In this document: positions 24,801 through 37,469 of the stretch, piece by piece
Layout of the letters: each line of letters begins with the position of its first letter
Numbering within the stretch: the stretch's first letter is position 1
Assembly (NCBI GenBank): GCA_002633005.1
Contig: NMRA01000449.1
Location: 188,001 to 252,000 of the forward strand
From: Phoronis australis
Lineage: Eukaryota; Phoronida; Phoronidae
Length of the DNA stretch: 64,000 bases
Reading direction: 5' to 3'
Notes under the pieces: model-generated
Databases searched by the model: none
What the model saw: only the letters and a program-made list of their open reading frames with translations
What the model was told of the DNA's origin: nothing
Made by a program: the position numbers and the translations under genes

Positions 24801-26104
24801 CTACGGTAACTTTGAAGATATGCCGTTTGTTTTCCTCAACTTCGGAACAACTTGTCCTGCGCTTAGACATCGAAGAAGTTGTTTTCGTACCATTGGTGTA
24901 AGGCATTTATTTAAGAAATAAAATAGATTGTTGATATTATTATTTTTAGTGTACTGAAAGTATGACTTAACAAAAAGTAATATCGCAACCCATGGGCAAT
25001 CGAATCTTATCAACCCTTGCATTCCGCACGTTGCAATTATAACCCATTAGCAATGCGACTTATGGGCAGGAGAAATTGCATAAATTAGTTTAAGATTGTG
25101 GATGAATCCTGCATATGTGTTAGGGTTAACTTTCGACCCTTTGAATTGAACCTGCCCCTATTGTCATTTTAGCTACCCCTCACAGTTTCAATAATGATGG
25201 CTTCCCAGTAACACGTGGCAAAGCAGTGTTCTCACTCTATTTCTCTACAAAAATAAAAAAAAACATATTTTTAATGCAATGTTTTTTAAAACAAAATCAA
25301 TCATATTTTGAATATCTAATCTAATAGTGAATGCAATTGTAGGTATTTCTGTTCGCTAGTATATGAATATTTCAAATTTTATGAGAATCAATTCAGTCAT
25401 AAGCGTTTGAGACAGTGTACTTATCTACCGCAAACAAGTATTTGTCACTCTCTCCCGCCACTGTGTACTTTTTGTTGGACCTGGTATAGACTGGGTTGCC
25501 GAAGGTCATCGAACAAGTTGACGTATACTGTTCATGTATAGAAATGAGCACAATACGAAAGCGCCTGGGTATCAATGGAATCATTGGGTTGAGTCTTCAT
25601 AAAGCCTTAGTCATTATAGTCTAGCTGTTGCAGTGGCGCGCCTAGTTAGAGATTTCCTCTTGATCTCGAGAAAAGGTAAGGGGTTTTCACGATAATCCAG
25701 GGTAAGAAACCTTCAGAGGCAAATGCGTATTAAATGAAGGAGCCTGAAGGCATTAGACCTCTCAGATTGGAGCAAAAATTATGAAGATATCATACCTAAC
25801 AAACAATTTTCAGTGAAAACATACATTAGTTCAGAAGTTCAATGCATAGAACAGAGATGAATCAGAACTTGTGTCAACTATTCACGCTGGGAAGTAAATA
25901 GAATTTCTAAATGCAAAACGATGCATGACCGGAGTAGGAAGGATTACACTTTGCTGAGCGTGAAGACCATCATTTTTAAAGTGCACTTAAGCAATATACC
26001 CGATAGCGCAAAGTCATTGATATTTTCGTCAGAAGAAACCCAGGAATAGACTTCTTCAGATGATCGTTTTATTATGAAAGCAGTTTCCGTCAGACACTTG
26101 AGTA
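21873..26104. other. Intergenic, mostly unassigned
   Basis: No gene recognised. An N sits at 22120. A dispersed repeat lies at 24000-24270 (separate entry). A splice-bounded open stretch at 23306-23385 was considered and rejected. Confidence 0.4.
24000..24270 (+). repeat. Dispersed repeat, second copy at 38600-38830
   Basis: Shares with the other copy tacattgtcagcatcattaa, aaccttcctttata, tgaaagtttcttag and cgagtttcttg in the same order, with small insertions and deletions. No terminal structure or ORF, so the class is unknown. Confidence 0.65.
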
Positions 26105-26513
26105 TAGTGCCGTTTACACTTACAAAGTTGACACGGATCAACTGACACGGAACAAGTTGTTCCAGTGTGTAAACGGACTGACACGGCGCAAATTGACACG
26201 CGGTGACAAATTTTTGCCTCCCGTTTGTGAGATAGAGTAATTTGCGCCTGAACATCTTGCGCCCTGTCAATTATAAGTCTAAACGCGAAACTGGAGTAAG
26301 GCGGAAAGGATCATCTCTACTGCGCTTGTGCAATGACCTACGTACGGGTTCTTTGTCTCTGCAACTCTCGTCATTTGTAAACCTGCGCATGTGCGATCCA
26401 GTCTCACCAGCCTTTAATTTCCGTCTTGCCACGGTTAGTGAGTTGTGTGTGTAAACGTCCGCTTGACACTCTGTCAGTTGCGCCGGGCCAAAAGTTGATG
26501 TCTAAACGGGACT
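26105..26513. mobile_element. MITE-like element
   Basis: The left end agtgccgtttacac and the right end gtctaaacgggact are inverted copies, with further inverted matches inward around tgacacgg and ttgcgccgg. No ORF. No exact target duplication was identified. Confidence 0.5.
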
Positions 26514-27304
26514 TATGTGAATCACATTGTCTGACGGCTATCGTAAATTCGATTTATTACTATAATAATGACCCGATTTATTCCACTAATAATTCTTTAG
26601 CCAATCAGAAACCAGGAAAATTACTGTAATAAACATTTATTACTGGAATAAATATTTATTTCTGTAATTAATATTTACTGCAGTAATAAATCAATCAATG
26701 AAATGTCAGCAATGGCGAATTCGAATCATACTCTCGAACTAATGAAAACGTGATTAGGCTGGCACTCAACACTTACTGGTTATGGGCTTGAAAACTAGGT
26801 GTTGGCAGGTCGAACAGTGTGTTCCACAGAGTGTGTGAAACCTGAAGACATGAATATTATACTAGGACAAAGACTTGAAAAACCTTGCAAAAAGTCTAGC
26901 GAGAGTGATTTTAAAGTCAAATGTTCTATCTTTTACGGCTGCTAGAAGTGACAGCCTGATGTTAAAAAGCTAAAGGACACCAAATCGTCAGTTTTCACCC
27001 AAAGCCACGATTTGCTAAATTTCAATTTTCCACTTGCAAAAGTCACGACTACGCATAGATATAGGTCAAACGATCAACAACTGGCAATATTTAACTCAGA
27101 AAAGACTCAAAAATCTAGAAAATGGTATTCTTATCCTTCACAGCGCAAAACTTAAAATACCCAACAGGCGCCAGTTTGTACTGAAATTGGCTTGGAGCAA
27201 ATTCAATGGTGACTCAAAAAACTTTTGAGTGCCAACCAAAGCTGCTTTCGCATTAGAGTTAGTCCGCACTACCTTGCGGTCAGAACATTTTTAGACCAGT
27301 GTGA

Positions 27305-27411
27305 TAACCTACCGTACCAATTTGTCACCTTTATCACTAATAACCTACCGTACCAATTTGTCACCTTTATCACTAATAACCTACCGTACCAATTTGTCAC
27401 CTTTATCACTA
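27305..27411. repeat. 36-bp perfect tandem repeat, three units
   Basis: Three virtually identical units starting taacctaccgtaccaattt. The third lacks only its last base. No spacers, so not CRISPR. Confidence 0.9.
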
Positions 27412-29606
27412 GACCCGACTAATATTCCACCATCTTAACTTTAAATCTTCATCGCACTAAACACAAGATGTCGCTACGCTGTACCGCAATAGGGATCAAA
27501 CAACCAAGTACCTCTTCTATTCTTACCCGGTATTTTGACACATGTTTAACTTTAACTTTGACTTTCTTTGTGAACAGTGGATAGAGAGAAACAGCATCAA
27601 CGACAAGAGTGTGTGAAACGGCGCTAAGAGTATCAGCCAGCCGGCCGCGTGCCCGCCGAACGGGCGGGCAGATGTCGAATCTGGCGAGCAAACTTTGCAA
27701 CTGCGTGAGCGACGGGGGGGAGGGGGGGAGGGCTAGTATTTCTGTTATCTGTGGGACTATTGATAGTTGGTCACGCGTGATTGATGCCGCGACTTATGCG
27801 ATTGCTCCAGCCGAACTCCTGGATTTACATTTCCCATAGAGAGGAACTCCGCAAAAAGGGGAGTCTAGTTTGGTGTTGGTGGGAAAACGACCTGTGAATT
27901 ATTTACTAGAGAAGGATTGCTTTGTCTACAGTGTGTATTCCGTTAGAGGTCACTGTTGTGGGTTGGACAGAATTAGACTTTCAATATGTAACAGGCGACA
28001 AAATACATGCTCAATAATTGTTCTGTTTTCTCTTATGTTTTTCGGAGAAGCGAACAGTTTGATTTTCAAGTCGTCGATGTTGCATGTGTCAAGGTACATA
28101 CAAGTGAAATTACCTTGACAAAATATTCACCAGGTATCGCAACCACGCAATGCTAAATGTTAAATACATACACTGAACCAAACTATTCTACTCGATGTAG
28201 TTTTCAGTTTCAAAGTTCAGTGACCAAGATACATGACACCGCGTTATAAGCCTTTTGTATACATCGAAATCAACAGTTCCTTGACGTCAGGACGCAAAAG
28301 AAAGAGTCAATGGGAAATCAATGGAAAGCACTAAATGTTAAGAAAACATGGTCTCAAAATACCACCCGGGGCTGGATTTTTTCCACTTCGCTAAACCTGT
28401 CGTGATCGGCCAAGGGTAACATGAAAAAGCTTTTATTTTTACTTTGTTTCTATAATGAAATCATTTATTGAAAACGCTAGTAAAACTGTCTGGATTTTTT
28501 TTTTCGTATTTGCCTATGCGTTTAAAGTGGCATGAAACGTGAAAAAAACGACTAAATTGCAACCGAAACAGGAGTCAAACTACACACCAGGAATTTTTAC
28601 TTTTTGTTCGTAAACATTTTGAATTTCTGTTGATGACAAAGCATTTTCTTTTAGTTTCAGATTTCTACGCAAAGCACTCTTTCAACTGCTCATCACTTAG
28701 TTGATTTTTTCCACAAGGAAAAACGCCTCTCCTTCTTTTGGTATAACAAGGCACATGCGTAGTACAGTCGTCTTAAGAGGCGCAAAAGTTGGAGTATTAC
28801 GTTAAAAACATACTAACGAGCAAAAGTAGCAAATAATGCTGCAGAAATCAACGAAAATACTTTTCTACCTTTCAAGGACAAGAATTAAAGCTTTCCTAGG
28901 CGGGGGATTTCTCCTCGTAACCTCCTGTCACCCTGCACTACGTGCCTCGCAAATGGTAGCAAATCTCCGGCATTTCAACGGGCAATACCAGTATCCTTAC
29001 TAATACCCTAGCGGGAAGAAATCCTCACTCTCGTAAAGTGGGGAGATAAGTTACATGTATGGCGGTCGAGCAAAACAGTCCGGACCAAGCCTTTTGCATT
29101 GCACTTAGTAATCGGATCAAGTTTTGTACGCTCGCTAGTCCATTCTTTTGTTTTAGTATCGTACCAAATTTAGACCGTTCTAAATCACCTTTCGCATTGG
29201 GACTAAAATTGTTGTGGTTGAGAAATAATGTTAGTTCACCATACAAACTCTGTAATGCAAAAGGCCCTTTAGACAGTAATTTGTAAGACTAATTTCAGGA
29301 GCGCCCTGCTTCATTGAAGCATAAGATTTTCATTGAAACATTGTGATTGGGTCAACAGGTACATCACCTTGTGTCGCAATTATACTTTGTTGTACTGGGA
29401 ATAATATCCATTGAATTCGGATTCTAACAAAAGGTTACTACACAGCAGCCCGCTAAAGCTAAGTTCATCGACCTGCAACAATGCTAGAGGCGGGGTCAGG
29501 GATACTGCCATCAGTGCTCATGCCGGCTTGCGCATGTCACGTGAGAAATGTTAAACATTAATGGATGGACATGTTGGTAAGATGATGGGCGTTATTTTTT
29601 AAGCAG
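27412..29606. other. Intergenic upstream of gene B
   Basis: Contains a GC-rich patch with a poly-G purine tract (about 27630-27735), probably non-coding. Nothing else supported. No promoter element could be identified with confidence. Confidence 0.4.
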
Positions 29607-29660
29607 GTGAAGGACGTGGTGCGAAAAAGTATCTATTTTATTGAAGGAGCCAATTGGCAA
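29607..29660 (+). other. Possible short upstream exon of gene B
   Basis: The 54-bp stretch lies between an acceptor-like ttaagcag and a strong donor gtaagt. It is open in one frame as VKDVVRKSIYFIEGANWQ. Its phase 0 end does not match the putative acceptor at 29895, so if real it is more likely 5' UTR or unrelated. Confidence 0.2.
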
Positions 29661-29915
29661 GTAAGTTTTTAGGAATCTAGATTTGTATTTTGGTATCAAC
29701 AAATTGGAACGTGCTCTAGCCAATTTAAAGCCGCTCGGTTTCAAATGGATGAATTTTGGGCATCAGTAACTGATTCAGTTTGCAAGCTAGGAAGTTACAA
29801 CCTTCCTTTACTAAGACCGTATCTTGAACAAGTCTCGAATCATTCTCAGTAAAATAAAATGCATATACGTGTACATGCATTCATTTACATTTTAGCGGTT
29901 GCTGAAGAAGTCACA

Positions 29916-30856
29916 ATGACAACGCATCATTTCGCTCTACTTTTCCTGTGTACTTGTACATCAAGTTCAATTGCCAGCAGGTCGGTGTTCGATTGGTTTG
30001 GTCGTGATGCTTTCGATGTGATCATGGAAAAAATGTCCTCGGTCAGCCGTTCAAACTGTGCCGGATTGTCAGCAGCCGATCTACAGTTGCCGAAGGCTGC
30101 AGTGTCGATGGTTCCCCAGTCAAATCTCCTTCTCGACGTTGAGACACGTGTGTTTCGAAACAGGAGCTGTTTACTTAGTATGCACGACATGGCTCTTAGC
30201 CGTTCCTATTTTCTAAGCCTTATGTTCAAGATGACCAACACCACGACAGATTTCTGGAAGCAGCCCGATTGGGAATACTTCTATTTCCGACAGGCGGGTA
30301 TAGTCAATTCTTTCCCGCATTGCATCAACTCGTCGGGAGTTTACTTCGACTACCGTAAGGCTTACCCAAACTGGGTCACGGGGGTTGCTCTGAATAATAC
30401 TATCAATTTTTTTGGTCCAAGGGTATTCCGTTACGACGACACGCGAAGCGCCTGGTTGAGAGAACCAACAATATTCAGTGCGAGAGCGTGGGACATTGGC
30501 GCAGGACCCAATCGTAACTACACGAACAGCCGTCAGGGTTTCAATCCATGGTATACACTGTGGTTACCCGACAAATTAGAGGACAAAAATTTAAAGGGAT
30601 CGTTCACAATTGGGATGAAGTATTCCAGTGCACCAGGACAATGGGATAGTAATACCTATATCGGTCATTCCTTCTTTGGCCCACCTTTGACTCGTCTGCA
30701 AGATAGTGTCAATCTGCCCGTCCAATTTACGGTTCCTTACTTCGATTGCGGAAGGCGAAATAAATGGATGGTGTCCGCCGTGGCTCCCATCGTGGATGCT
30801 TTGCCGCGATACCGACGAGAGGAGGAAATACGAGAGTTTGGAGAAAGTGTTCCTAC
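29916..30856 (+). CDS. Gene B exon 1: signal peptide and most of Cache-like module 1
   Basis: Start chosen at 29916 because MTTHHFALLFLCTCTSSS followed by IAS is a textbook signal peptide. The ATG at 29859 would prefix 19 residues and probably lies in 5' UTR/intron (acceptor-like tacattttag ends at 29895). The donor is gtgagt, phase 2 out. The exon has N-glycosylation sequons NRS, NTT, NSS, NNT and NYT. Cysteine and aromatic landmarks (SNCAGLS, FPHC, VPYFDCGRRNKWMVS) parallel KNCAKL and SPPSFLCDGYIHDW of module 2. Module 1 is encoded mostly by one exon, module 2 by exons 5-8. Confidence 0.88.
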
Positions 30857-31183
30857 GTGAGTGTAATTTACCTTTTTCCCTTATGCTCACTCTTTAATTC
30901 AGATTTGCTAAATTATTTTAACGAGCGATATTTATTTTTCTTGAAACTTAATTAGATATGTGTGCAGGTGTAAAATGACTTGCTTTATCTTTGAATTCGG
31001 TACCCGCCCTAACTGCATTTGAATGGGACATCCGTTAGCACTCCAAGTCCGGTGAACTCTCTCTACCTCCCTCTTCATCTCCCTCCCTCTCACTCTCCTC
31101 CAGCAACTATCAATCACGAACTAGGGGTTCTCTGATATTAACCTCGAATAGTGTAGTGGCAGCCTTATTTCTCATATTTGCAG

Positions 31184-31310
31184 ATTCGTGGGTACGGCTT
31201 CGATGGACACCGACTGGCAAAATATAGATATAAACCCATGCCCTGAAGGCGAAGGGAATCCAGGGCCCAACATCTTTGCTGGAATAGCACGCTGTAAACC
31301 AACGACTATG
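31184..31310 (+). CDS. Gene B exon 2: end of Cache-like module 1
   Basis: Acceptor atttgcag, donor gtgagg. 127 bp. Encodes IDINPCPEGEGNPGPNIFAG then IARCKPTTM, closely matching gene A 218-344. Supplies EGF-like Cys333 and Cys351. Confidence 0.9.
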
Positions 31311-32996
31311 GTGAGGATATCTCTTGTAATACCGTTTTCATCATCCAGCCACAAAACTGGCAACTGATATTGTGTTGTTCAAGACAAGGCCACTCTAACT
31401 AAATTGACAGATTCTATTCATTAAGTAGTTACTGTTAAAGTCCTTCTCTCAAACTGCCCATGGGTTCCAGTATCTGAAAATACTTACTACATAAAATCTT
31501 ATTTTCGACACCCTTTCTTTATATTCTTTTCGCCTTTCTTGCCAAAAGCGATTTTTAACAGTATTTGACCCTTCTCTGTGAGAGTATAATTACCGGCTGT
31601 CATCGGTTATTTCCGTACCCACATTTCCGGCTCATCAGTTCAGGAACTTGTCCTGAACGCCGCCATTTTTTCCTTGTAACTGAATGTGCTATGGCTTGCT
31701 CGAAAAGTCTTCATTATTTTGTTTTATTAGTAATATCTCGTGATTCGTTTGCATATGTAGTGTATATATAGTTTGTAGTGAGTGGTCGTTGAATTTTTTG
31801 GAATGTTACGCGTACTTAGTATGTTAAAATAGCATTGGTGTTAAGTTCCTTACGTAGGCCGGTCGACTGAACCTAGGAACCAATATGGGTCGAACCAATT
31901 TTTTTTCGGTTTTCTTTTTTTTTTGTCGTTTTGAAAAAGTACTTTGCTGTCATCGGAAAGGTAGTCAGTCTACTCAGTAAGACGATAGTCTTCACTGGTA
32001 GCTGGTGACTCAGGCTAACTACGGTCTGCCGCGGCAGTGTGACACAGGACTAACCAGCCCGTAAGTTCATGCAAGTGTCTGAAACTACCCTTGAATATAT
32101 GCAGCATTTATAATTTGACCATTTTACTTCGACAAAACAGCTTGCAACCGCATGCATTTACCGTTCGCCAGTGTCTGGTCTCGATCCGCACCGGGTCCGA
32201 TAGGTTGCGGTCCCGAGTCTGGCAAAATAATTTCTGTCAAAATTTCTTCGCCACATTTCTTCAGCAAATTCGATAAAATTGTCCGTAGTTTGATTTTATT
32301 AAAATTAAGGCGCGCTGTCGATTATTTTATCCCCCCGTTTGCTGGCTGGTAACAGTACAGGCACTGCTCCAGTCGCACTGACGGCGTTTTCTCGGCCTGG
32401 GTTCCTGAATGAATTGTACTTCCGGGTTCGCGGCAAGTTCAAAATGGCGGTGGTTCTTCGGGTGCGAATCGCGAGTGGTGCGTTCATTTAAACTTTTTTC
32501 GAGTACGGATCTTGTATTAGCTATGGGGTAAGTACTTCTTGGATGCTTATAACATCCTCTAACCATGTAATAAGGGTTAACAAAGCGTGAGAGAAGGACT
32601 TTAAAACTGAAACGTCGTGCACTTTTGTTGATTATTTCTATTAGCTTTTTCTATAAAGTGAAATATGAAGAGTTAACATAGGGGGATTTAGTCCACGGAG
32701 GGAGTCGGGGCGAAGAAGGTGGGTTCCTTCCTGAATGTAACAAAAAGAACAATCATGTGGGTTTCTTGTTCAGAAGTTACGGTGGGGTCGTTCGCGACAA
32801 CTTCAGATCCACCAGTGTACTAGCAAGAAATATTTCACAAGAAAATGCATGCAGTGAAGAGACAGTTGTATGAACAAACACGAGCCAATGAGAGGAGCAT
32901 TGACGCACATTCTTAGTTTTCTTTTACCTTGAAATGACAATAAAAGTAAATCCGAAGTCGGTTGGAAGAAAATAATATTTCTGCTACATTTTACAG
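31311..32996 (+). other. Gene B intron 2, nothing recognised
   Basis: No mobile element or exon identified. A GC-rich patch with caaaatggcggtgg (about 32443) resembles a YY1-type site, but it opens no convincing ORF. Confidence 0.4.
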
Positions 32997-33162
32997 TGCC
33001 AACCTTTGACTGGTTGGGGGTTTGCACGTGGCAGTTACGTGTGTGTCTGCCGACCCGGTTATCGATATCCCTCCTGGCAGAATGGGCCGTACCAAGGATC
33101 AGACATTGAGCTAGCGACAGAAGAAGAACACAAAAATGGATTCGACTGTCTGAAGATTGATT
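32997..33162 (+). CDS. Gene B exon 3: EGF-like cysteines of module 1
   Basis: Acceptor ttttacag, donor gtaagt. 166 bp, phase 0 in and phase 1 out. Encodes CQPLTGWGFARGSYVCVCRP then GYRYPSW and GFDC. Almost identical to gene A exon 3. Confidence 0.9.
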
Positions 33163-33229
33163 GTAAGTAGAGTTATCGACAACAAAACAGGTATAGATAC
33201 AAGATTGTTTGATCAGACACTGCGCGATG

Positions 33230-33560
33230 CTTTCTTCAGGCCAGCGACTGAATAAGCGTCAACAAAGTGACTCGTTTGTCAATAGGAAGTTAAAAATAAA
33301 GACGTTGTGCTTCATATTGCGACATTTCGACGTTCTTCAACACCATCATCAGGATAATACAGTCAGTACACAGATGCAATAACATATGTAAAAAGGCGAG
33401 ACAAATCCGTAGCCCATTAGCTCACAACACAGTGCGGAATAGTAATGTCAAATGTGAAAAGTGTGAGGAGGTTTATATTGCCAGAACCAGGAGAATTCTA
33501 CATAACAGACTGATTAATCATAAGGGATGGGTTGCATAAAACTTCAAAATAATCCGCTGG
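33230..33560 (+). mobile_element. Penelope-like element fragment (GIY-YIG part)
   Basis: Frame at 33444-33527 reads NVKCEKCEEVYIARTRRILH followed by NRLINHKG. The C-x2-C-x3-VYIA-x-TRR-x-L-x-x-R-L-x-x-H pattern is the GIY-YIG endonuclease domain of Penelope-like elements. Upstream, acatttcgacgttcttcaac and catcatcaggat resemble their repeat ends. Truncated and inactive. Confidence 0.6.
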
Positions 33561-34109
33561 ATAAGTTTGATTGTTGTATGACGTCAGGTGCATTCTTCAA
33601 CAATTACAACGTGGCACGTGATAATGCGACGTCATGTTGCTATACGGCGTATAATGTTTATGCAACTGGGCCCAGAAGCATAACTTACGACTGCGCTCTG
33701 TTGACTCGATCTATTGCTCTTCCATGAGATATCGTGGGGTTCTGAGGGAAAAGTGTCGTCCGTAATTAAGCTCGTAAATACAACCGATATTTTGCCCCTG
33801 TTTTACTACTGTAATCGTTATGCCCAATGAGCAATTGATATGTAGGTCACGTGTGCTGTGAAGAAGGTACACGTTCGTACATTGTATTCTCGTAATTTTA
33901 CCCCGTAATCTTAGGAGGACTTTAGATCTATGTACCAGTATACGAGACCACCACTCATTAAACTAATAGTCATATACTCATGTGATGTTTTTGTTGCGCA
34001 AATGATTTGTTATTAAAATGTCTTGAATAAAGAACGAGTGATTTATCACCAAAATTTAGAAATTCTACATAGAAAAGATGTAGCCAAACTTATTAAAGAA
34101 ATCCACGAA

Positions 34110-34440
34110 GAACACATGATGTGCTAAGCAAAGACAGTGGTACAAAGGAATGGAAGTCGACACATCTTGGAATAAACTACTACACGTACGGTTCCCTGAA
34201 CTTTCGTCATTTCACATCAACGCTATCCATGACTTGTTGCCCTCTTCAGCTAACCTAAACCTATGGGGAAAACAACCATTGGTCAATGCAAACTGTGCAA
34301 CTACAAGACTGCAGCCAAACGGCCTTAAGTAACCATATTCTCAGAGTTGGAGGACAAAGACTATCAGCATCATTGTATTGACTGTACCACCAAAAGAAAA
34401 TCGATCTAACGCATACGTCAGGAAGAAATGCAAGTATGGA
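34110..34440 (+). pseudogene. Decayed retroelement, C-terminal region
   Basis: 34150-34332 encodes FPELSSFHINAIHDLLPSSA then NLNLWGK. A frame-shifted HHCIDC-type stretch follows. The LLPSxxNLxxWGK pattern is common at the C-terminal end of invertebrate reverse-transcriptase ORFs. Frame breaks show it is dead. Confidence 0.45.
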
Positions 34441-34659
34441 GCTTTGGTCTCAGATTGAAGAAATCATGGTTGGGAAACCCACTTCTTTCCTGCTGAAATC
34501 GGCAGCCTCGGATTCTACAATCACTCAGATAGATGATGCCTAACGGCACTTGGTCTCTCCAAGGACCTGAGAATGCCAACCCTAGAGACCTGCAGTAAAA
34601 TGGTTCTATATGGAAGCTGTTAAATATGGCTCAACCGGTCGAGTAAATCATTTCATAAA

Positions 34660-35490
34660 GTGCAGCTAACAGAAGAATCAGAAGTTGCGAGGGAAACACG
34701 GTGGTTGAGTACTCCCAAAACTGATTTAACCCACCGATGTCTGGTTCGTTGTCCAGAAACCTCGGAACTGCCCATTCCTCCGGCTGTCAACGCAGAGTCA
34801 GTTGTTTCACAGGCTACGATGAAACTCAACAACCCTGGTAACTTGGGATACGACAACACAGTGCTACAGGCTCTTAGACATGCACCAGGCAAGAAAGATG
34901 ACATCCGTGAAGAAAAGACAACACCACTACTCAAAGGCATGTCAGGATTATTTGAGTGCAAATACAGACCCTATAGATCGAAGAAGAACCTTCAAAAGCT
35001 GATTTGTAGCATTCAGGTAAATTTCTTGCTGTATGGTAATGGAAGGTAAAGGGACCGTTATGATTTCTTGTGTTATCTACTAAAGAGTGTCGAAATGAAG
35101 CACTCTGCCATTACTGACCATGTTAATGAACTGTTGCTAACAGAGGTATCATGCTTCAGTTGTGGCAACTTTCAGTACATTGAACAGTTTTTCCTCACCA
35201 TCACATTATCATTCCCAGATCTCTTGCTTTCTCCTACTGGACCAAGTCAATTACCTAACATCTTTGACATGATAAGTGCATTCTTCTGAAGTAAAAGACT
35301 GACTGATAACACCTTTTCATGCCAAACATGTTGTCTGAAAGTTCAAGCTGTCCAGCACACACCTGCAATCCAGTCCAAGATATCGCCACTTCCATATATC
35401 TTCATCGCCCATGTACAGAGAATCCAGCAAACTATGAAGCGCACTGAAATGACACAGTCGTATTTGAACTTTGATAAGAAGCTCATCTAA
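34660..35490 (+). pseudogene. Ubiquitin-specific-protease-like (USP) pseudogene, intronless fragment
   Basis: One frame runs through with two in-frame stops (TAA 35047, TGA 35287). The Cys box is recognisable as NNPGNLGYDNTVLQALRH but lacks the N-T-C that carries the catalytic cysteine. Then YDFLCYLLKSVEM resembles the DAHEFL..LLD segment. VSCFSCGNFQYIEQFFLTIT and DNTFSCQTC resemble the two CxxC halves of the USP zinc ribbon. ISPLPYIFIAHVQRI resembles P-x-x-L-x-i-x-L-x-R-F. The His box is not present. Inactive; possibly a processed copy or part of a captured sequence. Lies in gene B intron 3. Confidence 0.65.
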
Positions 35491-36510
35491 GTAATGAAGA
35501 AAAGTTAAGTACACCTACACTGAAGCTTGACAAGATCATAAGGCAGGGAAACACACACATGCACCCACACGTACATCTTAAAATCTATTTCTCTCCAGTC
35601 TTCCTCTCTAAACATTACTACTAAGATGTGTTGTGGGCGCTCGTCCGTAAAAAGATGATACGTTGCCCAGGTGATGTTCTTGTGGTAGACCTACCAACGT
35701 TTAATACTTTGTCTATCATCTGCACACACTCCTGCTAGATATATATTTTGGCACCTTAGAATCAACTACAAAGGACTATTGTCCAATGCCTGAGATGGCT
35801 AGAGCAGTACGTAAAAATGACAGTACGTAATTTGCATCTCCAGTTTTACCTTCATCATACACCATGTATCCCTTTAAGCAAAAAACTCGTCCAAGCCCCT
35901 CTCAGTGAAGGAGGTCACTGACGTTTACCAGTTTACGAGCGTACACGAACGTGAAATTATAAGCGTACGTCTTCTTTAGTGCACATGTGACGTCATTAGA
36001 AATAGCAATTACATGAGAGAAGTCTTGATTATAATTACGAGCGTAAATTCGGGCGACACTTTCCCCCGAACGGCCCACGATAATGACTAGCGGGTTTATC
36101 GGTAGCAAATATCCTTGACCAGGGTCCTGTTTCATGAAACTTTTTCTGTCTTAAATTAAACAAAAATCGGACCAACTTTAGACCAAAATGTCTCAGCCTC
36201 ATTTCATGAAATCTCTTAAAACCAGATTAAAGACCGAAATTGGTCTAAGCCAAGACCGGAAGTAACTCATCTAAGGAGTAGGTTTAATGAGGCAAGGAAC
36301 GCATTCAAATGCTCGTCAAAAATACCTTCTAATCAGTTCTTGGCGAAAGTACCATCTTCCAACGTCTACTACATAGTTATTCACTTTCCAGTTGTGAAGG
36401 AATTTCTAGAAAAAAATCATAAAATTCATGATTTTTGAAATACGCGCGAGGGAAAAACTTTGCAGGCAATCACAGCAGAGCTTCTAATTTACCTCCCACC
36501 AATGAGCTAT
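35491..36510. other. Gene B intron 3 segment, nothing firm
   Basis: No feature supported, except a possible diverged MITE around 36120-36250 (tgtttcatgaaac and later tttcatgaaatctc). Confidence 0.35.
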
Positions 36511-36520
36511 ACCAGGCGTG

Positions 36521-36661
36521 CGTTCAGTAACGCAGGGACCTACGCTAGGGCTTAGCAAAAATCTAGCCAACGTCACATATTCTAATTCAAAAATACACGG
36601 CAACATCTCACGTAATCTCGCGAAGTCTTGCTTTTTAGCGAGGTCCTATCGCTACTGAACG
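36521..36661. mobile_element. Small MITE (~140 bp)
   Basis: The left end cgttcagtaacgcagggacc then tacgct is inverted at the right as agcgaggtcctatcgctact then gaacg, a TIR of about 25 bp with few mismatches. Non-coding. Confidence 0.65.
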
Positions 36662-37469
36662 GGAGGCAAATATAGTTCATTGCTCCCACTTATGATAAAG
36701 CGCGCATGCGCTTATCGTCATTCAACAAACAGATGAGTTATAAGATGGACATTAAAGGCATATCTTCATGTGAGATTTCACTACAAATCAGAGGTCGACA
36801 GCCAGTGCAGCAAGCAATTTTCCAAAAATAATTTAAAGTACATTTTAGAAAACATTTCAATGCTGCTATACTTTCATAACTAATCTTAAACAGTTAAGAC
36901 TACATCAGTTGCTTCTTAAATCGGACTGGCTGCTGTTAAAAGTCGCCATTGATTAGTTTACATCAAATGTTAAAGGTCACATTTTCCACATAAGGGAAAT
37001 GTGCTACGTCTATGCCTTGCTATGACAAGCAAGGAGACGGGTTTTGCCTTGCGGGACAAAAATTGACGAAGTGATGAGCACTTGACAGATCGCTTTTATG
37101 AAATTCGAAATTAAAAGAAAAATACTTTGACATCAAGTGAAATTTAAAATCTTTAAGACCAAAATGTAAAAATGCCAAGGAGCAGGTTGAATTCTGTTTC
37201 AGTGGCAGGAAACCACTCTGAACAATGCAATTTAGTATGTTTTTGCGTTCCAGGCCTCTTTAAGATTCGGCTTTTGACCTAAATGGTCCTAATTTATGAC
37301 CATTATCACTGTAAACAATTGAGAAACAAATTTTGTTGATATTTTTCACAATCTAATGCACCTAAACCGTGTCAAATTGACAAGCGTCTGCTTTCCATTC
37401 GAGAGCCGGCAAAGGCCGTAGAGACAATGCAGTGCGACTCTGTTTCAGTCTGTGTTCAGCAAAACTACT

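Noticed and set aside
27305-27411. CRISPR-like direct repeats
   Set aside because: Units are adjacent with no spacers, and the genome is eukaryotic.
32440-32500. YY1-like caaaatggcgg as an alternative promoter inside gene B
   Set aside because: A single short motif; the ORF after it closes quickly and no donor follows that would join exon 3 in frame.
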